The position numbers and the translations under genes are program-made. A DNA stretch of 64,000 bases, from contig NZ_OZ026463.1 in assembly GCF_964019715.1 (NCBI RefSeq), positions 682,001-746,000 of the forward strand, written 5' to 3'. The number at the start of each line of letters is the position of its first letter. Position 1 is the first letter of the stretch. Source of the DNA: Spiroplasma endosymbiont of Lonchoptera lutea (lineage in GTDB: Bacteria; Bacillota_I; Bacilli_A; Mycoplasmatales; Nriv7). Below are positions 54,575 to 64,000 of the stretch, one piece after another. A model generated the notes under the pieces. It searched no databases, was not told the origin of the DNA, and worked only from the letters and a program-made list of their open reading frames with translations.

Positions 54575-56712
54575 TGTTTAACCCTACCATTACCATTTTT
54601 AGGATCTTTAAGGATAAAATCAATTTTTCTTTCTAACTTACTAGCGTGCTTAACCTCAATATTAACAATTTGTCCAAGATAATATTCTTTTCTTGTTCTT
54701 TCACCAACTAAGCGCATTGTTTTTTCATTATAGTTATAATAATCATTTCGCATATCACTAACACGAACCAATCCTTCAATAGTATTTTCTAATTCTACAA
54801 AAATCCCAAAATTAGTAACTGAACTAACAATTCCCGAAAATCTTTTTCCAATTTGTGTTTCCATATACTCAGCTTTTTTCATTTGTTCTACTGCTCTTTC
54901 ACACTCTAATGCTTTCATCTCAGAAATACTAGACTGTTCGGCTTGATTTTGTAAAATCGCTGTATACTTATCAACAATAACATTATTAATTTGTTTTTCA
55001 AAAAGATATTTTCTTAACATCCGATGAACAATTAAATCTGGATAGCGACGAATTGGTGATGTAAAATGAGTATAACAGTCACTTGCTAAACCAAAATGCC
55101 CAATATTATTAATATCATAACGCGCTTTTTCCATACTTCGTAAAAACAAAGTAGCAACAACTTGAAATCAAGGTTTATCTTTAATATTTTCCAAAGTTAA
55201 TTGTAAATCTTTAGCATAAACATTCTCAACTTTACCCTTAATGTTATAACCCATTATTTTTAATACATTATACACTTCTCTTAATTTTTTAATTTTTGGT
55301 TTATCATGAATGCGATAAATAAATGGCAAATTCATTCAATAAATAGTGCTAGCAACAGTTTCATTAGCACGAATCATAAAATCTTCAATTAACATTTCTG
55401 CTGTTGCCCGATTTCTCAAAGTAATATCACTAATTTTACCATTTTGATTAATAATTAATTTAGCTTCATTTAAATTAAAATCAATAACCCCCGCTTGCTC
55501 TTTATATTTTCTTAAAATATGATGTAAATCACGAGCAATTAAAAGCATTTGATAAATTTCAGGATGAGTTTTAATAAAATCTGGATTTTGATTACTAAAA
55601 GCTAAATTTACTTCATCATACGACATTCTTCGCTTAGTTTTAATAACTGCTGGATATATTTCATTACTAATAGTTTCACCAACAGCATTAATTTCCATTT
55701 CACAAACTATCGTTAACCGCATCTCATTTTCATTTAAAGAACAAATACCATTTGATAATTGTGGTGGTAACATCGCAATAACACGATCAACTAAATAAAC
55801 AGAAGTCCCACGAATAAAAGCTTCTTTATCTAAAGCACTATTCTCAGCAACATAATGTGCCACATCAGCAATCGCAACAAATAATTTATAATTTCCATTA
55901 TCCAACTTAACAACACTAATAGCATCATCTAAATCTTTAGCATCACTACCATCAATAGTAATAAATAAATTATTTTGTAAATCTCTCCGACCAATTAATT
56001 CTTCAGCCATTACCAATGGCGAGATTTTTTTTACTTCATTTAATGTCGCATCATCAAATTTTGTCTTAACAAAAAACTCGTGAACAACAGCGATGACATC
56101 AATTCCCGGAGTATTAATATTACCAATAATATCCTGAATTTCTAATGAGACCAATTGATTTTTACTAACAGACACTATTTTAGCAATAACAATTGTATCA
56201 ATAATTGCCATATTTAAATTAGTAACTACAAGGACTAAATGTTGCAATTTAATATTATTAATTTTTAAAAATTTTGTTTTATTTACTTCATTAAAACAAA
56301 CAGTAGCGACAACCGTCGTTAAAGGCCTTTTTAATACTTCAATTACTCGAGCCTCAAAATGTCGGGCATCATTTTGCTTAATATTTTTAGTAGCAAATAA
56401 AACCTCATCCATATCTAAACAACCATTTAAGTCTTGTGATTTAACAAAATACTCTTGATTATCTTTAGTTTTAATAAAACCAAAACCCTTAGAATGCAGT
56501 TGAATAATACCAGTAAGTAATTGATTTTGTAAATTTAAGGAATATTCATTATTACTATTAACTTTTAAAACATCATTAATTACTAATTCTTTAAGTTCCA
56601 ACACCATTAATTCATATTGTTCTTTATTAGTAATTTCAAGATAATTACTAATTTCTAACTTTGAAAGGGTTCGCTTTTCATTTTTTAAAATATTTAAAAT
56701 TTTTTGCTTCAT
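54565..56712 (-). CDS. rnr: Ribonuclease R
   Basis: 715 aa 3'-5' exoribonuclease. N-terminal winged-helix ([12 protein letters not shown]), cold-shock OB domains, an RNB catalytic domain with [16 protein letters not shown] (metal-binding aspartates), and a C-terminal S1 domain ([17 protein letters not shown]). It degrades structured RNAs and the mRNAs released by trans-translation, which fits its position before smpB and ssrA. The final codons read Q-W-K-TAA through a TGA. GGAG before ATG 56712 is preferred over the in-frame ATG at 56730. Confidence 0.95.
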
Positions 56713-56772
56713 ATACTCTCCATCAGTCATTAAACTATTAGAACTTTCAAGAACTAATAGTTTAAATAAAAA

Positions 56773-57027
56773 TTATAAAGAATTTTCTAAAATTCTAATA
56801 ATCATTGAAAGAACAAATAAACAAGATCCACAACCTAACATCATAAATGATAAAGTTCGTGAAAGTCCTCGCTCTTTAGTTTGTGCAAAAAGCTCTTGAT
56901 TACCACCACTTAATGCTCCTAACCCTGCTTGCGTTTTCTTTGGCTGTAATAGTCCAATAACAATCATTGCAAAACCAACAATTAAAAGAATAATCTCAAA
57001 GATTAATAAAATATTTTGTTTACTCAT
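56773..57027 (-). CDS. secG: Protein-export membrane protein SecG
   Basis: 84 aa with two transmembrane helices (6-28 and 60-80) and the conserved loop QAGLGALSGGNQELF. Accessory subunit of the SecYEG channel. Directly upstream of rnr (60 bp), an order common in Firmicutes and mollicutes. Confidence 0.9.
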   Translation of the reverse strand: MSKQNILLIFEIILLIVGFAMIVIGLLQPKKTQAGLGALSGGNQELFAQTKERGLSRTLSFMMLGCGSCLFVLSMIIRILENSL

Positions 57028-57177
57028 ATATTAAACCTCTACTTTTATAAATTTTAATAATTACCTTGTAAATTATATCATAATCTATCATATATGTTTT
57101 ATGACAATTATTTTACAACTTAAATTAGAAAAAATTGTAATATACCACAGATGTTTTGCACAATCAAGAAAAATTTT

Positions 57178-57350
57178 AAAAAAAGTCGCGTTTAGTTTTC
57201 TTAGGTATTGCTTTGAAGAAGTAAAACAATCAGCTAATTATATTATTTAATTACTAAACTAACCCTGCCTTTCTTGTTATTGTCATTTTTATTCGTTTTC
57301 ATTTTATCATATTATTGAATTTTTACACAACAAAAAATTATTAATATTAT
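57178..57350 (-). ncRNA. Structured intergenic repeat, copy 3 (candidate small RNA)
   Basis: Minus-strand copy with the same promoter-like boxes, both hairpins, the outer stem and a T-run after GCGAC. It differs from copy 2 at only a handful of bases, and the base-paired positions of the ATTGTTTT/AAAGCAAT stem are kept. Confidence 0.5.
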
Positions 57351-57364
57351 TAAATTTTCACTAA

Positions 57365-58753
57365 TTATCTAAATTTATGTTTTTTATATTTATTGGTATA
57401 CACCACACCACCTTTATTAATTCAACTATCATCATTTTTATTATTATATTTATTTCATAATGAATTTTTATATATTTCTTTTCTGATTTCTATTTCTGAA
57501 TTAATATTTTCATTAATATAATGCAATACATTTAATTTGTTTAAATTTGCCATTCTTAAATGTAATAGGTTATTTAAATTCTTATGATTATATATTTTTG
57601 CTCCATATCCTAATTGTTGTTTTACTAAATGCGATACATCACTTTCAATGCTGCAGCCAATATTTCATTCTAAATTTTGATTATGAATACCTTGCTTATT
57701 GTTTTTGAAATAATTACTTGCCTTTCTTAAATTTGTTTTAATATCTTTATTTAACTCATTTTTAGCAATATTACGAATGTTTTTCACTAATTCTTGATGA
57801 TTTCCATCCTTATATAATTTAATTCAACTATTTAGTGTTACTTTACGATTTTCAAAAATAATATTAAATGCAGTTTGTTTTAATTTTTTAATAGCGTGAT
57901 AACCATCTAAAATATATCTAACATTACCGAAACTATTGGCAATTTCTCTAATTCAAGTATCGCCATCGCCACAAATAATTATTTTGTCATAATTAATATT
58001 TACATAATGTTTTTGTAATTCTTTAATTAATAAATCACGATAATCCATCGTGTTTATTCGTTTACCAACTTTTAACATTAGAAAATGACCTCGTTTGTTT
58101 TCTAGTTCTCTACGAGCATTTTTATAATTTTTTTCTTTATGTCCAGTATGAAAAGTAACTAAACGAATTCTTTGGTCTTGTTTAATTTTATTATCTAATG
58201 TCGCTAAAAATGTTTCATCTAGCTGAATATATAAATCTTTATTTTTAACATCAATTCTAGTTTTAGTTTCTTTTTCTGCTAGTTGAAAATATTCGGTAAT
58301 ATTGTATTTATTTAAAATTCTTGAAATACTAGATTTTGAAATATAAGAATGATTTAGAGCATCTAAAACATCGCGATATCGTTTGCCATCACCCAAAAGA
58401 CTTAAAACTTTAAATTGGACATCAAAATAAATGCGTTGTTTGGGCAATAAACCAATTTCTTTATCTAACAAACATACATATTCGAATTTACCTGATTTTT
58501 GATTTCAATATTTATATCGGCGTCGCTTAAAAGTAACATCACCAAAAATTGTAATAATTGTTCTTAAAGCAAAATGAACTACTTTATAACCTTGTTTTAA
58601 CCGATAATGATATTTATATAAGTATTCATCTAATTTTTCATATTCATTAGCTAATTGTTCGCATTTGTTGGTGTACATATTTTTGTGGGTTGTAAATAAA
58701 CTAAATCAATGCTTGTTTTCTGAGGTTTTTACATTATTAATAATTTTTAACAT
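57365..58753 (-). CDS. UPF0236/ISLre2-type transposase, complete
   Basis: 462 aa from ATG 58753 (AAAGGTAATT upstream) to TAA 57365. The frame is continuous with TGA as Trp. N-terminal zinc-free basic region with FKRRRYKYW; middle part with LSLLGDGKRYRDVLDAL (HTH-like); acidic positions in YIQLDETFLA and IIICGDGDTWI; C-terminal WNIGCSIESDVSHLVK. Family members are ISLre2 transposases. It is the only complete copy here; fragments lie at 17282, 40207 and 43315. I could not define inverted repeats around it. Confidence 0.85.
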
Positions 58754-58939
58754 AATAAATTACCTTTCTTGATAGTAACTTTAACAAATTTTAGTATTCA
58801 ATAAACTGAAAAAATGATAAAAATTATTATTTGATGATTTATAATTAATTTGTGTTAATTAAATTTTATAAATTTAAGGGGGGTCGATACTATAAAAATT
58901 TATTAGTTAGCAAAAATTCACGAAAAGGATTTGATTAAT
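58754..58939. other. Spacer between the transposase gene and the toxin-like locus
   Basis: AT-rich divergent intergenic region. AAGGGGGG (near 58875) is unusual in this AT-rich context, and a GAAAAGGA site precedes the ATG at 58940. Confidence 0.4.
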
Positions 58940-61900
58940 ATGAAAAAACTTTTAGGATTGTTAGGAACAATTTTAATAACTGGTAATGCACTATCAACCG
59001 TCACTGCAGTTGCTCCTAATCGAAAACAAAGAACAAAAAATAAATTATTAAATAGTGAGCTTAATTATTCACAAACAAATAATTTAGAAAAATTAATTAG
59101 AAATAAAAGACAAAACAACAAAGACATATCAACTACTCCAAAAATACAAGATGAACAACAATCCCAATCTTCAAAAAATACAGATAGCCAAACTGATATT
59201 CTTGATCCATTAAGAAGTATTAATATGGGGGGACTTATAAGCAAAGACCTTGATAATAAAGATAATAAAACAATTATTTCTAAATTAGAAGAATTAGAAC
59301 CCAAAATGGCTAATTGAATTAAAGAACAACAAAATAACAAAGAAAAAATATTAATATTAACATTAATTAAAAAATAGTAATAATAAAAGTATAAAATTAG
59401 TAATTAATCTAAATAATCTTTATTTACTAGGATTTATTAATAATCAAAATAAGTATTTTTATTTTGATGATGAACTTCTAGAAACAATAAGACAAGCTAA
59501 TCAAAACGAAATTACCAAACTGGGAAATTTAAAAACTGATTTAGAAAATTTTAAAAAATTAATGATAGAAAAGAACAAAAACAATGAGAAAAAAGAAAAA
59601 TTAGAGTGAAAAATTAAAGAAAAACTTAATAAATTAAAAATATTAGAAAAATGAAAAGAAGAATTAAAACAAGTAAAAAAACCAGAAGAAATTAAAAAAA
59701 TAGAAGAAAACATTAAAGATATACACAAAATAATCGAAGAGAAAATCAATAATACAAAAGTTTTAAATAAATTAAATAAAGAATTAATTGAAGCAAAAAA
59801 ATCAAAAAATAAGCAACAAAGTGATAAAATAAATCAAGAAATAGAAAAATTAAAAAAAGCAATAGGATTATTATCTATTTCTCCAATAAATTATAATAAC
59901 GACAAAAAATACTTAGAAACAAAAATTCTTAATTTACAAGGTAATAGTTTAAAAGCTGATGAACAAAAAATTAAAGCTTTAAATAAAGCAGTAATTCAAA
60001 AATATAATTGTCAAAAAACTAATTTAAATTATACAGGAGCATATTCAGAAGATGGATTAAATGTTGTAATAAAAGAGAAAGACAAATCAACTAAAGGAAA
60101 AGATATTATTCTTTCGAAAAATACTTTAAATAATGTAATTTCAAATTTATCAAATTACGATAATAAACAAGAAAATCAAACAATAAAAATTGATTTAGTA
60201 AGAATGATTTTTATTACAAGTGAAGCCATAAGGTTTCAATGTGATGAAAAAACTTTAGAAATTTTTGCAGAAATCAAAAATATTGATAAATATGGAAAAA
60301 TAATATATGATGCTAAAAATCTAAAAGATATCCAAAAAATATTTAACGAAAATCAAACAATAAATTTAAAAAAAATTATACATGAGAGTAAAAATATATT
60401 AAGAGATATTCAAGAAAAAATATTTAACGAAAATCAAACAATAAATTGAAAAGATTATACATCACAATTAAGAGGCGATTGAAAAAAATATTCAGAACAA
60501 TTAAATAAATTTAGAATAGAAATTTGAGAACAGTTAATAAAAGAGAAAAAGTTTTTTGATTTTTTTTATAAAAATCAGGATGAGATTAATGAAATACTGG
60601 AGACAGGCAATGAAATCAATAGAATAATAGAAACAGATTCTATAATTAATGAAATATTAATAAAACTAAAAAATTTATTTGACAGAGAAGAAAATAAAGA
60701 TTTTAAAGAAATGGAATATTTTTTTTAAAATGATGAAAAAATATTTTAGAAAACAAAAAAAATGTAAATAATTCCATTTATCAAATGGAAAATGTATTAA
60801 AAAATAAAACTAAAATTAAAAGTGGAAATAATTTTAATTTACAAAAAATAAAATTTAATTTTTTTAATAAAGGTAATGGTGTTATTTTATCTATTTCTAT
60901 TAATAAAAATAATTTAGAACTTACTAAATTATTAATTATATTAAATAATAAAAATTCAGAAATGATTAATGATTTTTTAATGGATTGATCACCGTTACAA
61001 TATGCAATATTCCATGGCAATCTAGATATTGTGAAATTATTGCTTGAAAATGGTGCCAATATTAATCTACAAAATAATAATGGTAATAATGCTTTAATCA
61101 CAGCAGTAGAAAATGGCCATACAGATATTGTGAAATTATTGCTTAAAAATGGTGCCGATATCAATCATCAAAATAAATTTGGTATAACTCCTTTAATTAC
61201 AGCAGCAACTTATGGCGAACTAGATATTATGAAATTATTACTTGAAAAAGGTGCCAATATCAATCATCAAAATAAATTTGGTATAACTCCTTTAATTACA
61301 GCAGCATCTCATGATAAGCTAGAAATTGTGAAATTATTACTTGAAAATGGTGCTACCATCAATCTTACAGACAAAAACGGTAATACTGCTTTAATTACAG
61401 CAGCAACTTATGGAAAATTAGATATTGTGAAATTATTACTTGAAAAAGGTGCTGCCATCAATCTTACAGACGAAAACGGTAATACTGCTTTAATTACAGC
61501 AGCAACTTATGATTATGAAAAGATTGTGAAATTATTGCTTGCAAATGGTGCTATAAATAGTCATCTAGTAAAGAATAGTAATACTCCTTTACTTGCGGCA
61601 GGAAATACTCAAATAGAAATTTTAAAATTATTACTTGCAAATGGTGCCGATATTAATCTACAAAATAATAATGGTAATAATGCTTTAATCACAGCAGTAG
61701 AAAATGGCCATACAGATATTGTGAAATTATTGCTTAAAAATGGTGCCGATATCAATCATCAAAATAAATTTGGTATAACTCCTTTAATTACAGCAGTAGA
61801 AAATAGCCATACAGATATTGTGAAATTATTACTTGCAAAAGGTTTTAATATCAATCTTACAGACAAAAACGATAATACTTCTTTAATTATTGCTTTAATT

Positions 61901-63973
61901 ACAGCAGCAACTTATGATTATGAAAAGATTGTGAAATTATTGCTTAAAAATGGTGCCGATATCAATTTGCAATTAAAACATAATGGTAATACTGCTTTGA
62001 TTGCAGCAGCATCTTTTGGGAACATAGAAATTGTGAAATTATTACTTGCAAATGGTGCTGATATTAATCTACAAAATAATAACGGTAATACTGCTTTATA
62101 TTATACAATATGTAACGATTATATAGAAGTTAAAGATCTTTTAAAAAATTTTCAGGATTTAAAAAATAAAATAGAATTATTTAAGAAACAACTAAAAAAA
62201 CCACAAAATAAAGAACAAATAACAAAAATTGAAAAGGATTTACAAGAATCTCAAAAAAAATTAGAAACATTATTACAACCAGCAAATAATGAAATAAGAC
62301 AAAACCAATCTACTGAATCTAATAGCAACAGTAATACAAATGTTTCTGGATATCAATCACAAGATACCACAAATGAAACACAAAACCAAAATACTAAAAC
62401 AACAAATCAAAATAATCTGTATGATGTGCCATCGGATAATAGTTGTTTGTTTTGGGCGGTATCAACATCTTACTTATTGCAAGTGAGAAATAATAACGAA
62501 GAATTTAGAAGCCGATTTATCCAATTATTCGGTAGCTTGCAGCTGAGTTATTTATCATATGTACAAAATTTATTGCAACAATTTGATGTAGAAAATAATA
62601 CAAATACGCAAACTTGATATCAAGATCAAATAGCAAATAATTTAGTTATAAATGTCTTTCGTAATCGCGTTGTTGATTATATAAGAGATAATTTAGACAA
62701 TCCCACACAAATAAATTCAGGGACAAATCAGATCGAAACATTTCGCAGTGCAATTCAGATAAGCGAAAATGAAATTGATACTAATTACTTAGAAAGAATG
62801 AGACAATCTTCAGCGTGAGGTGGACAACTAGAAATTTTGGCGATTGGCAATCTGTTAGGTTCTAATATTAATGCAAACAACCGAAACATATTTGCAACAA
62901 ATAATCCAACCGAAAACATACAAATATTTCATGTTAATAATGGAACTCACTATAATTTTGCTTTGTCAAAACATACAATTGAAGGAAGCGGTATAAATTC
63001 AGAAGAAAAAACTACAACTGTTCAAAATCAACAAAAACTAATAGAAGCAGAACAACCTAAAAAAAATGTAGTAATTTCAAATCAATCTGCTGGCAGTAAT
63101 AATACAAATGTACCTGTAGCAAATAAACCAATAAACAAAAATATTGTAAATTCACAAACAAAAACTACAAAGATAATAAATAAATATAATTATCTTTCAA
63201 AAGACGAAAAATTAAAAAGATTAAATGAAATTAATCGTTATTATCAAACATTATCTGAAAATGATAAAAAAACTTTTAAAGAAAAATTAACAAATACTGG
63301 ATTAGCAGCTTTAAGTGGGGGTACATTAACAGCTTATGGAACAAAAATGACTGTTAGTGGTACCGCCGCTACTAGTGTCACAAATGCAGAAGCAATGGAA
63401 ATGACTCCGCTCTTATCAACAAGCACAACAGAAAGCTTATCCGCCGCAGAAACAATTACTGTTGCCGAAACAGCAGCAGTTGAAGGCGGAGTTATAGCGG
63501 GAGAAACTGGTACTGCTGCCGCTTTAGCTCCGGAAACTCTAGGGCTATCCTTAGTAATTGGAGGATTAGCAATTGCAGGAACATGAATGTATTTTGCTTT
63601 TCATCATCATGCAACATCTGATATTGCGTTGCCAACTTCAATTCATCATAATGTTTATGATAACATTGAAAAATGATATAAATTTCTAGCCCATGATAAA
63701 TTAAAAATTAAAATTAACAAAAACACATGAAATGAAATTAAACAAAATAAAAATTCACAAGCAACCATTACTAAAATTATTAAAAATAAATTTATTATAA
63801 ATGACCATTCTGGCTGGGGCGGGAGTGTCACAAATGAAGATTTCAATACTCTCGTAAAAGTAATGCTGCTTCATTTTGAACAAATAAATGGTTATTTTGA
63901 AATATTAGATAATGAAAATGATGGTTTTGTCATTATAACCAACACTGAAGGCGATTGACTAGGAATAGAATAA
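58940..63973 (+). pseudogene. Fossil of a secreted ankyrin/OTU toxin-like gene (Spaid-like)
   Basis: Parts in order: an N-terminal signal peptide (MKKLLGLLGTILITGNALS) followed by KLIRNKRQ; a long charged, coiled-coil-like region (about 59.5-60.7 kb); about twelve ankyrin repeats (about 61.0-62.1 kb); a Ser/Asn/Gln-rich linker; an OTU-type cysteine protease domain (about 62.4-63.0 kb) with the Cys motif DNSCLFWAV and a His in NGTHYNF; a hydrophobic stretch near 63.5 kb; and a C-terminal tail. Ankyrin plus OTU plus a hydrophobic segment is the build of Spaid, the Spiroplasma poulsonii male-killing factor. The locus as a whole is broken (about two breaks). The well-preserved domains suggest the damage is recent. 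Homology to Spaid is inferred from architecture, not from an alignment. Confidence 0.75.
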
Positions 63974-64000
63974 AATTTAACATTATTAATTAAAAAATTA

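Noticed and set aside
61031-62110. Regular 99-nt periodicity resembling a CRISPR array
   Set aside because: The period equals 33 codons and the frame encodes ankyrin consensus (LITAA..G..DIVKLLL.NGA); repeats vary and there are no spacers.

Overview
The window is AT-rich mollicute DNA that reads with genetic code 4 (UGA = Trp). Nearly every long gene (ptsI, leuS, ptsG, rnr, the nucleoside ABC operon) is open only if TGA is tryptophan. The plectrovirus (SpV1-type) remains, the insertion-sequence families, and an ankyrin/OTU gene resembling the male-killing factor Spaid point to Spiroplasma, most likely the citri/poulsonii clade. The genus is an inference from these markers; no 16S rRNA gene is present.

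Layout. 1-1.6 kb: IS3 and IS30 debris. 1.6-4.3 kb: ferritin and RNase HIII on the minus strand, and an alkC-like gene with a frameshift on the plus strand. 4.6-5.8 kb: a complete IS3-family element. 6.0-13.4 kb: an intact housekeeping block, ptsI, a small membrane protein, leuS, a LicC-like nucleotidyltransferase and ptsG. 13.5-20.3 kb: an island of IS30 (two families, called A and B here), IS3 and ISLre2/UPF0236 copies nested in one another. 20.3-28.8 kb: a plectrovirus fossil (minus strand) carrying IS insertions. 28.8-34.9 kb: a four-gene nucleoside importer operon (bmpA-nupABC type) with unusual lysine-rich additions. 35-48.9 kb: a second IS island in which only a DUF402 nucleotidase-like gene, a tRNA-His and small repeats survive. 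49.3-57.0 kb: an E2-like acyltransferase lacking its key residues, trmB, mgtE, ssrA (tmRNA), smpB, rnr and secG, all on the minus strand. 57.2-58.8 kb: a third copy of a small structured repeat and a complete UPF0236 transposase gene. 58.9-64 kb: the fossil of a secreted ankyrin/OTU toxin-like gene.

How it fits together. PtsI and PtsG supply the energy-coupling enzyme and the glucose-type permease of the phosphotransferase system. The ABC operon would import nucleosides, as expected for an organism with few biosynthetic routes. ssrA-smpB-rnr-secG form a compact ribosome-rescue, RNA-decay and secretion cluster. By adding up coordinates, IS elements and fragments occupy roughly 40 percent of the window. 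Many copies are nested, tandem or chimeric, which is a picture of active IS spread with frequent homologous recombination between copies.
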